Below the pieces are notes generated by a model, which was not told where the DNA came from, ran no database searches, and saw nothing but the letters and a program-made list of their open reading frames with translations. Below, piece after piece: positions 22,956 to 37,000 of a stretch of 64,000 bases of DNA (position 1 is the stretch's first letter; each line of letters starts with the position of its first letter). This DNA is from Triops longicaudatus (Eukaryota; Arthropoda; Branchiopoda; Notostraca; Triopsidae): positions 1 through 64,000 of the forward strand of contig JAGQDJ010000155.1 in the NCBI GenBank assembly GCA_022885665.1, given 5' to 3'. The translations under genes were made by a program, and so were the position numbers.

Positions 22956-25900
22956 CTACCGATTCCGACGATTTTTGTTGAAAAAGGGACAGAAAATGTG
23001 TAAGTTTTTAATATGTTGGACACATGAGGATATTCGTCCTATTCACATACAAATGGATGGCAGTAGGAGCGTAAAAAAAGAGGGTAATAAAATCTGAATG
23101 GAGAAATATGACTCACGAAGTTGAAATTTACGTGCTCCAAGGGAACAGAAATGTTGGGGTGATTTCACTAAAAAAGACTCTTACAGGGGTTTAAAGCTTG
23201 CAAATGTGAACAGTTTGAATGCAATGAAACTCAATAACTGAACAATATAATGAAAACAAAATTAGAAATTGAATTAAGAAGCGGAAAATAAAATAAATTT
23301 GAAAATAAAATTGCAGATATTTTCTTTTATATGAAAGTTGTAGATTAAAGGGCTTAATAAGCTTTACCTCTCCCATAACTGCAATAGGAGTTTCACCAGT
23401 AGCTGCTGCCACGCGATGTTCCACCAGGAAGAACATATATTCATCGTAGAGGAGACGAATTAAGTGGAAAGAACCGAAACTGGCTGCGCTTCTTAAGGTC
23501 AAATCACGAATAACCATGGAACTAAACGCGTGTTGAAAGAAATTAAATATTCGAATTATTTTTCAGGCTATTATTATTAATATTATTTAAATATTCAAAT
23601 TATTTTTATTAATTTATTTATAAATGTTAGGATTATTTTTATTCATTTATTTATAAATGTTAAAATTATTTTTATTTATTTATAAATAATAAAATTATTT
23701 TTATTCATTTATTTTTTAATATTCAAATTTTTTCAGGTTCCTGGTTTTCTACTGGTCGAATTCTGCCTGGGGACATAAAGCCATCTATTGGCCACTAACA
23801 GAACTTCGTACAAAAGAACAAAGGAATATCGTACTTTTAACGCTTTTTAAATTAAAAAGTCCTAATCAAGTTAATATACTCGATCGACATTAGCCACATT
23901 TCTTATTCGTGGAATTATGCCTGAAGGCAAGACTTAGTAGTGCCATCTACATTTTAAGAAGAAAACTTAGCGTCAAGAACAAAGAAAATTCTACATTTTG
24001 CTACTGTTTCGTAGTAATCAATTTCAAATCCCAGTAATAAAATTTCGCCCTTGACATTCCAAGCATACCAGATCTTATTTCAAGTTCTAAAGCATTTGAC
24101 ACTTGCATTGCTGGAATCTCAGTAAGTCAGTGAGCAAAAACCGTACCTAAAAACCCACGTTCGCGCCATTTTATTCGCCAGAGAAAAACTTTCTTGTTTA
24201 CTTTATATACGATTTAGACTTCTTTACGACGAGCAACAGCTGTTGGGAGTTTCTTGCATAGCTTATCCTTCTCAACACGAAAAAATCGTTTAGCATTCGT
24301 TACTTTTTTCAAAACTTAGCTGAGACACGAGCTCGTCCTTACAAAAAAAAATAAAAAAAAAAAAAAAAAAAAAATCGAAGCCTTCCTTGTCACTATGGTT
24401 TATTTCACCATTGGCTTTATTTCCTGGTAACAACTGACCTCGTGGCGCCACCTTCGACACTAACGTATCTTTTATCTGAACCTGCCACTGAAGTATGTTC
24501 ACCAAAAATTGTAAAAAAATATAACAAAAATATAGAAATAACCTTCTCTTCTGTTTTGGCGATTTGAGTTTCCTTGTTTCATGTTTAATTACTAGCATTG
24601 TTTCCCTTTTGACTTCTAGTCTATTGACAAAGTGATTTACTCGCTTTAAAATTATGAATGTAACAGTGTAATAACAATATGATTCTGCAATTTATTAATT
24701 ATGGCATGTTTAAGATTTAAATACGCTGTATGTAAAAGATTTGCTACATTAAACAGATATTGACTTTAGAGTATTATGCTGGAAGCACGTGATTGCAAAG
24801 CCTCCGCTAGATTGCACCACGTGCTTCCGCTTAACTTAGCACGTGTACCTATCGAACATATTCGTTCTAATTTCGTTTACAAACGCTATTAAGTTGCACC
24901 ATTTTTCTTCATCTAAAGTAACTCGACTCCAATCGACTAAAATTTTCATTTTGAATCAAAACGTTGTCACGTTATGAATAATTAGTTTTCTCAGAACATA
25001 AATAATATTTATACTAACAAACAAAATTTTTAATAACTACACAATCAAACTTTTTCGCTTCCGGCGTAAATAGAATGTTCAGTAACCTACAAACAGTAAA
25101 TATTTTTTAAAAAAATTCCTAAATTTATGGAATATTATGTTTTCGTACCAAAGCTAAACCTACAGTAAACAAAACCTGAAATGTCTCCCATCTTGCCGTC
25201 TTACGGTCGCAAATCTTGTCAACTGCAACCACTTAAACGTTTCCAACTCGATTATTCAAACCAGTTTCCCACCAACATTCAAAACAATGTCTGCCTCATT
25301 TAAAATCAATTTTACGTCCCGCTACCAAAAACTTACACAGCTTCGCGAACTCAATCGAAAACCCATTACGCCATCTTCCCCTTTCCCTTGCCTTCCAAAA
25401 CCTCTAAAAGCCTTTCTTTCTCCATTTTCCTCCGAACAATTGCCCCTAAAAAAACCTCCAAGACAAACCCCTTTACCATCCAAAACTTTCCTTACCTATA
25501 AAACGACCATTTGAGGAGAAACTGTCTCGCTGCACGAGCAAAATCCGGACGGCCCTGGTAAGGTAACAACGCTTTGTTGACTACACCTTCCAACCAAGTT
25601 GCCCACTGCTCCAATGACGCTTGGCTCTGCAACGTCGCTTTGAAATCCGCTTCCAGAAACGACACCAACTCGTCGTCGCACTGACACACCCACGATGCCT
25701 TCCGTGCAAAATGTAATCATTAATGAATTCAATTCAATATACCATTTACAACACACTAAACAAACGTTCCTCAAAAAAAAAAAAAAAAGAAAAAAAAAAG
25801 AAAAATACGAACAAATGCAGTTAATATATAAACAATATAAAACTTACAAACATTAAAGTGTGAAAAGATAAACTAAGCCATCTGAAAAACTACCAGGAAG

Positions 25901-26874
25901 TCAGAAAAAAACGAAATAATAATAATAATATCAGAGATTAAAATATTAGAAGTTTTTTTTATTTTTAACGCTTTAAAAGTAGTAAAAAATAGGACAATCA
26001 ATAAGACTCGTTTCTTATTGTTAAAAATATATGCAAAATCAAAATGAATAAAAAAAAACATTAAAAAAATATAAAAATGACAGAGATGTTAAAGAAATTA
26101 ATCAATATTCCAATACAAATGTAAAAAAAAGGTTTGTTTACTTGTTCCTGGACATTATGGAAGTCAACGCGGTTTAAGTCGGTCAGCATTTGGCTAATCT
26201 GGGCAGAATTGTGCAAAACGGCTCGCGCAGCTTGGGCCAAATGATTCAGCGAGGTGTAACGTCTCAAAGTTTGGGAAAAGGCATTCACGGCTGCGGCCTG
26301 TTGAAATTCACCAACGGAAAACGCACCATAAAAATAGGAAAAAAATCATAAGTACTCCAACTCTTGTTTGTCTCACATTCCGTATTTCACAAATTTCCAT
26401 TTGAATATGAAAAACTTTTTTTTTTCCGTAATTTTAAATCTTTTATCTCTCGAATAGAATTTTTTTTTTCTGAACGGAAGCTTTAAGAAGGCAACAGACG
26501 CAAAAAAATAAAAAAATCAAAGGGAAAAAAAAAATGTTGCAGGGCTTACTTTGACCAGAACAACTTCCTCCGGACAACCATTCATGGCAGATAGAAGCCA
26601 GCCTTCTAATCCTTTGGCAAAGTTACGAATGGCTTGGGTCAAGGAGCCCGGAATGGGACGTAATACGTCAGGAATGAGGACTTCGACCAAGTTTTGGTAA
26701 AATTGGTAATCCGCTTTTCGCACGAACTGCAGGATTCCGTCGCAGCGACATAGTTCGTATAACTTGGACCTGAAAAACAGCAAAAAAAAAAAAAAAAAAA
26801 AATAAATAAATGGAATGAATAAACAAAATGAAAGTGAGCCGAGATAGCAAACTAAATAACTGCACATGAAAGAA

Positions 26875-26968
<94 letters not shown>

Positions 26969-26992
26969 NNNNNNNNNNNNNNNNNNNNNNNN

Positions 26993-27050
<58 letters not shown>

Positions 27051-30000
27051 ATAAGAAAAAATACACGCTTGCTTCGCGGAAGACCGGTCAATACAATTCG
27101 TTGTCTTGACACACAAAGGACGAAATAAAATTCATCGTGGAAGAAATCAAAGGTGAGAAAAAGAAGAAATGGGGAAAAAGGCAAAAAAATGGACGGTTTA
27201 TTACTTGGGCAGGAGTTTTTCTGGGTCTTCTTCTAAACCCATATCTAGATCATTGTTATTGGAATTCCGCCAAAAGTGTCTCCAAGCTGTTTCCACCGTG
27301 TTGAACTGAAGGCTAATGACGGCGTCTAAAATGGCTTCGCATTGGTCCCGGTACAGGTTGGCAAACACGTTCAGATCTTCTTCGGTAATGTTGGGCGGCA
27401 AATGACTCATATCGACCTCAAGTTCAGGAAAATTCGGGAGTGCGCCTGCTGCGTCGCCCAAATACTGTTGATGCTGCAATGCGAAATAAAAAATAAAATG
27501 ATTTTTTTTTTATTATTTTAGATTTTTTTTTTAATTTTTCTAAGCAAAATTTCGATTCGTCCCACTTATTTCGTTTCCTTAGGATTTTTTTTCTGCGCTC
27601 AAAAAAAAAAAAGGAAAAATAAAGGTATTCAATGGAAAAGAAAGGTTTTACTTGAGGAGAAGTAGATTCTGAGTGACTACTGCTGTTATGGCCTTCTCCT
27701 GAGCCGTCTACGGAATTACGATGGCCAGGAGATGCTTTAATGCGCTTGTTTGACGCACTGCTGCCTTGAGGTCCGGACCCGCTGGAACCTTCTTCCACAC
27801 ACGAAGCCAGAGAAGACGTGGGTTTAACGCGGATACCATAATAATGGTACTTGGAATTGCCTCTGTTAAAAAAAAAATAAAGAAAATAATTATTTTAGGT
27901 TATTTTGCCTTTCTTGTCTTTCTTTTATAAGTACAGGAGAAACTCATTATAACGAAGCCTTTCTATAACAAGCTAACAGCTATGGCACGCCAAACTGTCC
28001 GGTATATCCGAAATTCGTTATATCGTGCACTTTTCCTGCACATTTACAGACCTCTAGACCCTAAAATCTGCCTATTACAGCAGGAAGTTCGTTATACAAG
28101 GGTTCGTTGTACCGAGACTCTATTGTATTTTCAATTTTAACGATCGTTCCAAGTGTTGATTAAAACCAAACAATCCGCGCCAAAGTTCTAGACATTTATC
28201 CGTCATTGTACTTTTTACAAACTTAGTTTTTGAGTTACTTTTTCAGTTTGCTTATCTCGGTTTCCAACTAATTGAAAATTTTGAGGCTGAAAAGAAAGTT
28301 TAAATGAGAAATTTAGAGCTCTGCCTGAGCAAAAAAGCTAGGAATAATAACCTCTGAACTGTAATGTTTCAAAAGTTTCTACAATGTTCCCTATTGGTGG
28401 AACGTGCTCTCAGGCTACGTTTACGCCATCTAATGAGGATCTGACTCACTTCACTTGAACAGCGAGCAAAAAGTCGATAATTTGCCCGTTGTATGGCACA
28501 TTTGCGACTGTAAACAGACCAACAACAACAATGAATCCATCTAACGCCGTTTTAAATTTCCTTCCATGCGAGACTAAAATGAGTACCTTTTCTTGAATTA
28601 TTGCAAAATATTTGTTCTTTAACCATTAAATAAAATTCTAGCTGAAAATAACACCCAAAAATAACACTGAAAATAGCAGCCTTCAATGACGCAGCTACGT
28701 CAAGCGCTCAGTAATCCTTCCGTTTTTCTTGACGCAACGCAAAGGCTTGCAAATAAGTTTTACCCTCTCGAATACAACCGAAATAAAAATCTAAGCTCAA
28801 AATACGTGTCTTTCAATTACCTCGTGCCCAACCGTCTGGTACGCAAACCAAGGAAGACGGAGCGTATCAGTTTACCAAACGACGCAGCGTTGACAGGTTC
28901 CAGCTTGTGTTCCGAGCAATGGCGCAAATAATGGTTATATAGTGTCGAACGTGGCAAACTAACACCCTCTGCAGTCTCATAATTTTCAATCAACCATTGA
29001 ACCTGAAAAGGCAAGACAAATCTTCATTATTCTCTCCATTTCTTCTAGTAAAAACGAAGAAATTTAAATCTTAAATGAACTCAAATCGAAACAAACAAGC
29101 AATAAAAAAAACAAACCAAAATAACGTAAATTGAAACAAAGCATAACCCACAACCAAAGGAATAGGAATGGTTAGAAATAAAGCGTAATATGTAAGTACA
29201 GTTGCAGGTGAGACGCGCGTCGCATGAGCCAAACTATAATGGCTTTCGTTGCCAACCGAAACTCCGCCTCCATTGCCATTCCCATGGTTCCCATTGTTGC
29301 CATTACTAGCGCCATTAGCTCCGCCATTGTTGCCATTACCATTGCCCGGGTTCACTAGGTACGTCACACTGCCATCCTACAACACGCAGTTGCCACCAAA
29401 GAAACGCACCAGCCAAGAGAATTTCAACGACCATTTTTGACAAACGCATTATTAGGAAAAATCACGAAAAAATTCTCCCAACAATTATTCGCCTTGCTTT
29501 GCATTCCTCGTTAGTTGCTAAGCGTTTTCTAGTGTTTTTAGTACACATTCCAACACGCTACTAACCAGTTAACGCCTCACAAGCGGCCCACACAAAATGC
29601 CCCATTTCTTAAGAAAATTCAAATATTTGAAGCTAATTTTTAATTACCGTCTGAGGCGACGCTCTCGTTGTAGAAATCAAAGGATGTCCATCAGGATCAA
29701 TGCCTTGCTGTATTAAGTAAGTGCCACCACCTTGAGCCAAGATCTGGCCACCGTTTCCTTGCGTAACCACGCCCCCTACCTGAAATGTACAAAAATCATT
29801 TATAATTTCCTCTAAAGCTTTAAATTTACTACTTTATGTGACTTTTTCATTCGTTTTTCTCTAAGTACTCATGTAAAAACGAATAAAAATAGACAGAAAA
29901 AAATAATTGAAAATCGAAAATTTAAATAAAAATAAATAAAATAAAAAAATGAAATTAATATAAAAAATAAAATAAAAAAATAAATAATAATAAAAAATAA

Positions 30001-33000
30001 GTCAAATAAAAAATGAAAAATAATAAAAAAAAATAAAAAACGGAAATGGAATAATATTTTAATTTTAAAAAAGTTTGTGCATACTTGTGTGTACGTGACA
30101 TTGGTCCCACTGTAGTACTGGCCGGTACCAGGACTATACATCCCGCCTGAGGAATCCACCACGGTGTACGCTGGGTACGCCCTATTCACAAATTTGACTA
30201 ATTAGTACACAATTCAATAAATTAACTTTGTAAAAGGTCGTTAATAGGGTTAATTGAGTTAGCTAAATTAGATAAAAATGAATAGAAAAGGAAAGAAAAG
30301 GTGTTAGTGGGTTAGTTGGATTACATCTGGCCGTTGGTGGCCGCGTAAAGAGCCGAATCGGGCGAAGAATCGACGTATTGCACATACGTGGAGTGACTCA
30401 AGGCATCCGGACCCAAGGCTTCACTTCCGGTCACTGCAACAATACAAGACAACCAAACTCTTAATTAAAATCTGGATAATTAAATTCATATAAATTCAAA
30501 TGCCGATCAGTCACAACATAAAACATTCCACGTGCAAGGATTTCGATGGTATAAAAGGATATTTGAAGGTAATTTCACAAGCATTGAATTCTCCATATTT
30601 TTTAAATAACCTTTATCGTTAACATTTCTATTTTAATTACTGATTCTTGGAAGGACTTCTGAACTTACTTAAAAACATTTAATTTCAGAATATTTCTTTA
30701 TTTTTTTCATAAATATCGTAAAATTTACTCGCTAAATCGTACAGGAAGGTATCCGAAGAAAGTGTCCGTTATAGCCGATAATAGGAAATAGTTACTGTAT
30801 TTTACTTTTCGATTTTTCTTTGCTATTCACTATTTTATTCTATTAATATTTCTTTAAAAATTTCCCAAAATATTTTATTTAACTTTATAGCATTAATATT
30901 TTCTGTTTTTGATACATTTTCGGTGTAGTTTGAAAAGAAAAGGTTGAAAAGCTGAAAAAACAGTTGTCTGGACAACACTAGTGAAAGAGGCAACAATTGG
31001 AGGTGGGACAAAAAGTGGAAAATAAAGAGAATCCGACCAAGTTTTGGTAACCAAGAACTAATGAGCCTGGGAACCAGAATAAAGCAGTGGAGCAACGATG
31101 ACGGCGATCATTGTTGCAGTCAGGTATATGTGAGCGAGTATGTCTAGTAGGTGGGACAAAAAAGAAAGATGCAGCCAAGCTGACAATAACCGTTTCCCGG
31201 GACACATTACTGCAGCCATTCTGCAAAAGCTCTGAACATCGGTGTACGGGAAACCGCAAGAAAATAAAAGAAAATAAAAAAGAAAGAAGCTGAACGTGGA
31301 TTCAGTGACCCGTGCTAATAGAATCACCACGGTAAGCTTCGCCGAAATAAGAACAGTGGTGAGAGAAAACACAAGAAAAAGAATAACAAGAAGCCAGCAG
31401 CCAACACGACATTTATCGAGTGTGCTGTTTAACATGTACACCAAGAACAGGCAAAGCGAAAATGAGAGATTGGGAGAATCACTGGATTTAAGCTTGTTGA
31501 CACCTGCTCGTACGCCGCTACTCCAATTCTCAGATCCTAGCTTGTGACGCATTACACTCGTACCGTAGTACTCGATTCCTAATCATTTATTCTACACTTA
31601 TTTTTAGCCTAGCAAATTCTCATTAAGTCTGCCAGCATTGGAATCTGAATTAGCTCACTGGAATTTGAGCTATTGCTGAAGCATAGATATTACTGAAGAT
31701 TGAGACAAGAGTCAACTTGAGCATAATGCATTTTCACAACGCCACGTATGGGGCTGTGTGGTCCCCAGCTCAGCACCCTCAGGCGAATCTTAAATCTTTT
31801 GATTTCAGCACGTCTTCCGAATTGGTCCAGGAACGAAATAAAAGCATGCAACAGTTGGGAGTATGGTTACTGCATGTAGTGTGGCGTTCATTGTTATGCA
31901 ACAGACAAATTTCGTAGTCACCCAACAATGAATCTTAAGATTCATTGCTGGTAAGAATGAAATCCCCTGCACCCAGCCTGTAATAGTGAGTTCCTTTCTG
32001 ACCATCTCTTGAGACAGTTGCGTTTCTTCCACGTGAAATTTGATTGTTGTAAACGTAAAATGAGAGTTAGCACGAGAAGGAGAGTGTTTTTGTGTGATTT
32101 TGTGTTGGAGTTCGTTTTGGTGTTGATGTAAATTGGAAGTTACGAATAAACGGAATTTGAAAAGGAGTAGAACGTAACAATAGTTAACGACGACGATGGG
32201 AGTGTGACGGACACAGGGATTGAGGTGGAACGCCAGTCTTACCTACAGCGAGCGCACCATGACCATGACCGGGATGGACGGGAGTAAGGGAAGTGTAAGA
32301 TCGGGTAGAAACGCCGTCTGCTCCCGAGTGATAACACGGCAAATGGCAGCGTGTGAAGGGTTAGTTCAAAATTAAACACATAATCCTCAAAACAAAAGCT
32401 CAACCATAAATTTCTATCCCCAAGCTTGCCACACATATAAAAAAATAATAATAAAAAATACCCAAAATTTCTACAAAACTATTCTCTCTGTCTGAACTAA
32501 ACAATAATGAAAAAGCTCGATCAAAGGCTATACACCTAATTGAGCACAAAAACAAGTTAAACAATGAAAACGCAGCACGTGCAAATCTAAGCCATGTTCG
32601 AACTGTAATAGATTAAAGTCTGTACCGGCCATGATGAACTGTGGTGACGTCACCAAAGCTGTACCCGCTGCCCCCGAGGCTACTGCTACTGTCAGGGTTC
32701 CTCCGGCCGCCGCTGCTGCTGACACCAGCCGTGCGGTGGTACTGGTTTTGTCGTCACCGGTCGTACCGCCGCTCAAATCCGTTACGTCGCTACCGTCGAC
32801 GTTGTCGTTCACGACAGTAATGGCCACCGTATTGCTCCCAGTAGACGGACTGCCGCCCCCTAACTGAAGACGCCCAAAACCCATGTGTCAGGTACACTCA
32901 TATTCTGGCCAGTAAGGAAACCCTCGCTTCCCAACAGCACCGATAATACGGTTCAATAGATAACGTTATCAGCGATGCACATAAAAATCGATACTTCCGT

Positions 33001-34043
33001 CCCCTTTTCTTTCCTGCCACATCCCTAACTGTACTTAAAACCAACCTGGCACAGCTTTCTGTGAAAACACAACAGATCTAACTTGTTTACTCATAGTTTA
33101 TTTTTCTTATTAAAAATAAATAGAACAAAACAGAACGGCACTGAAACATAAGTAAATAATAATGAAAATCGGAATTAAAAATAAATAAATTGAATAAATG
33201 AACGTAACACAAAATACGAACAATATATTACTAAAAATACATATTAAACTGCTACAATAATTCAATTCAAGGTTTGTCATAACAGAATCAAGAAAAACGT
33301 AAAATAGATCTTCAAGTAACACTTATGAGGCCTAGAAATGTGATAAAACATGAAATTATAATACGAAGAAAATATAAAAATTTCTTAAGAAAACAAAATA
33401 TTATACGATTATAGAATAAAATCGAATTTTACTCTCGCGAACTGTTAGACATCCAAGCAGACTTTAATAGCTTTCGAACTTTAATAGGACGATGTTTTCA
33501 AAAAGTAAACAGGAAAGTGTAAAATTCATTTAATTTGATGCTTTTGCAGAAATCTATAACGAGGACCTACGAGAAAAAAAAAACCTGAGCAAATAATAAG
33601 CAAAATTCAGGTACCATTAGCTTACAACATTAGAGAAGGAAAATCAAATCTCTTGCAATGTTGCTAAAAGCTTAATGGCTCTTGAATTATTAGCACAGCT
33701 TACAGATCGATAGCAAGTACACAGTAATAAGAACGCCTGCCTTAACAGACAAGCAGTTCATAACACGTAATTATACCAACACTCTCCCGAAACTGCAATA
33801 TAAACCGTATTCCCACTGTCATAATGGTTCCTGAAACTGAAAACGCTCAGATGCAGCGGTAAAATTTTAACAATGTTTGGTTTCTTCTTGAATGTGAAAA
33901 ATGGAAATTTCTGCATGCCTACGTCACTGTCTGATATTGTATTTTTTTGTGTTGTTTAATTATAACTTTATAAGAAATTAATGTACATATTTCATGCGCT
34001 TTGTAACTTTTTTTGTCGAAAATTACTTTTTTACTATTATTAC

Positions 34044-34075
<32 letters not shown>

Positions 34076-37000
34076 TGCTGTCGTAAGATGCACTAATAGC
34101 CTTGCAACACACGTCGGCAAATCCAGAAAAAGATGCAAGTTCTTCAAAGGCAGTCAAACTACATTTGAAATCCGAGCAAAATAAATAAAGAATAATTAAA
34201 AATTGCGAGTTTATTAATTCCGCCGCCTAGCGATACCGTCACAAAACGTACTCTACGTATACCATTACTGATATTTCCTGCGAATTTCTTTTAAAAAATA
34301 CTTTCAGATAGTAACGAGTTTAAAGTACCATAATATAATCCTTAATTGCTTTAACAATCTCGAGATAATTACACTTGTAACCTGTACGAAATAAATTCTA
34401 ATTATCAAAATCTGGAACTGCACACCGCCACGCTACAATTCTCAAATCCGTTAAATCCAAATATACCCAACTACGTAACTAAACTAATTTTCCCTAACAA
34501 AATATCCAACAACAAATTAAAACCCAATGTTTTCGGACTTTTTAACATTTTCCCCGCCCACCAAACACTTCCATTGCACACAGAAATAAATTCTCCAAAA
34601 CGAAAGTTTGTAATCCATTTAAACTCCTGAAACACGATCACAACTTGTGTCTTAAAATAAAAGCACGCCAAGAGTATCGGACGAACTTCCTGATCAACCT
34701 CGCTGTCTCTCAATCGATACACCAATTAAAAACGAATGCGGAACTTGATACACCGGTACGAATATTTGATACTACTACCCTATTACCCCCAAAAGCTGCA
34801 CACTATCTCCGCTAACCCCTCCCTCCCTCCCCACCACCCCAGTTCCACATGTTGCGCTCCGAAAATCGATATCGATGTTATAATGAACGATATATCTACC
34901 TCGTTGCTTTGATTAGAATGCTCTGGAGATAAGGCCAATTGGACTTCTTCAGTACCGCTCACCACCTCCACAACTGCCGCCACAACTCCTCCGTGCTGTC
35001 CAAATAAAGACAAACAAAACAACAAAAATCACTTTATTCTCATTTTCTCCTTTTTTATTCTTAAAAAAAATCCCTAAAAAAATTCAACTACCTTAACCGG
35101 CATTAACTAGCGGAACATCCTTTTAAAAAAGTCACAAATTCGCCTACTTGAAAACCTGCCTCGCCCCTGGGGGGTGGTAGCTTCGAAACCCTATTTTGCT
35201 CACTATTAAAGAAAAAAACGCCGCCTCTTCACCCTATTTTTCTCTCCCTTCTCCAAAAAAAGGCGCTTTTCCTTATAAATAAACTCTTTTTCTTCTTAGG
35301 AGTAACTTCCTTACCCCCCACACGCAAGCCAGAACAAATTTACAATCCAACTTCTTCAGAAACGCAATTTTCTTCCACTCGCTACCGGCAGGAGGTTCCG
35401 ATTTCCTTGATTGAAGCACCACTTGTGCACATCGGCTTTTAAAACGAACAAAAAATCACTTTTTTTACTTATCTTATCCCCGTACTTCTCCATTTCTTTG
35501 ACTCTCCGACTTGAATTTCTACCTATTTTCGTATAATGCTTCCCCTATTCACCTTACGGGGGTCAAATTTTCACTCACCCTCCCATGTCAGTACTCCGTT
35601 CACCAGAATTAATATTACAGCTTTAGAGACAGAAGGGAAGTTAATCTCCTCCCTGCCGCCCCTCCACGCCCCCTCCTGAACATGTGTTTAGGAAACTTTG
35701 TTTAACAGGAATTGTTGCATTCTTCCTGCCTTGTCTCTAATGACACTGAACAACCGTGGAACACAATGTACGGTGTAGGTCCCTCTTCCCTCCCCTAGGG
35801 GCGAGAGGGTGGTCACAGCGTCCGAGATTTGTGCTACTTTTGTTTTTGGCAGAAACTTGACAAAAATATCAGGTTTGTGCCTGGGTTTGAGGGGTTCCTA
35901 TTACTACATTGTGTGAATGCAGCGTAAAGGGGAGTGGGTGGAAGTAGGGCGCACAAAATCAGGTCCTGTAGCAATGGGGAAGACAAAAGGGTCGATAAAA
36001 GGTGACATATCAGCTCCTCCGATACTCCTTAACACCCCGCGACATCTGTCACGGAGGATCGTGTCAAGGACTAAAGAAAGAGCTTAATTTTGAAATTAAA
36101 GCGTTAAAGCTGATCAAAGATTGACTTGTTTATTACCAGCGTGAAATTTTTTGACTGTCATTTGCACTCAAAAAATTCTTTAATATATTACTGGTCAGTC
36201 AGTTTATAGAGACGCGAGTTTTTCTTCGCCAGGTGGTGCGGTTTTGAATTAGGACCAGTACATCATCCAAAGGAGAGTCGGTCTGAATCATTTTAAAGTG
36301 TAACTCCACTTGCCGTTAAAAAATAAATAAAAAAAATATAAAAAAATGTTTTTTATTCAAGGTAGCCTAAGAGTAGCTAATATGAAGTTATGATATTCCC
36401 CTTTTTCATTAAAAGTTTCGACCATTTTTAATGCAGCTGGTTCTGCGAAGGTTTTCGCAATTGTAAAGAATATTTCTGCGTTGAAATAAAAATTAGATTT
36501 CGCACAGTCCCCTGTACACTATTACGAGTGGTGAGCCACCTGCACTAAAAAGATGTTCTCTACTAAAGCACGAAAGGTTTTTGTGTTCATTTAATGTACC
36601 TTTTTTTGTCGTGGATAGAAACAGTACGATGGACAAAATATCCACTATGTTCAACTTCATTGTTACCCAACAGTTAAATTTCATTGCCGCCTACCGTAAT
36701 CCTAAAATTCATTATTAGTAAGAATGAAATCCCCTGCACACAGCCTGTAACAGTCAGTCCCCTTTTGACCTCCTTTTGAGCCAGACCTATTTCTTCAGTA
36801 CACAGTTTGATTGTTGTAAAATTAAGTTAAGAATAAATCACTAACAGTGAATGAGTGTAACATATTGGCCTCTGCATTTTGCTTCATCAATATTATCTGA
36901 AGTGAGCAAATCGCCTTATAAAAACAGAACAGTTCTCTGTCACCGTTAGCGCGATTTTGGCGGCAACAGAAGACGTGTTTTAATGTCTGATTTGGCAAAG

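Noticed and set aside
24781..24828. microRNA precursor
   Set aside because: Only 11 bp pair perfectly and the inner part of the arms does not continue the stem, too short for a precursor.
26517..27116. Poly-Phe frame running into Rfx residues
   Set aside because: The Phe run is the poly-A tract and gap read in reverse; the true Rfx exon starts at 26769.
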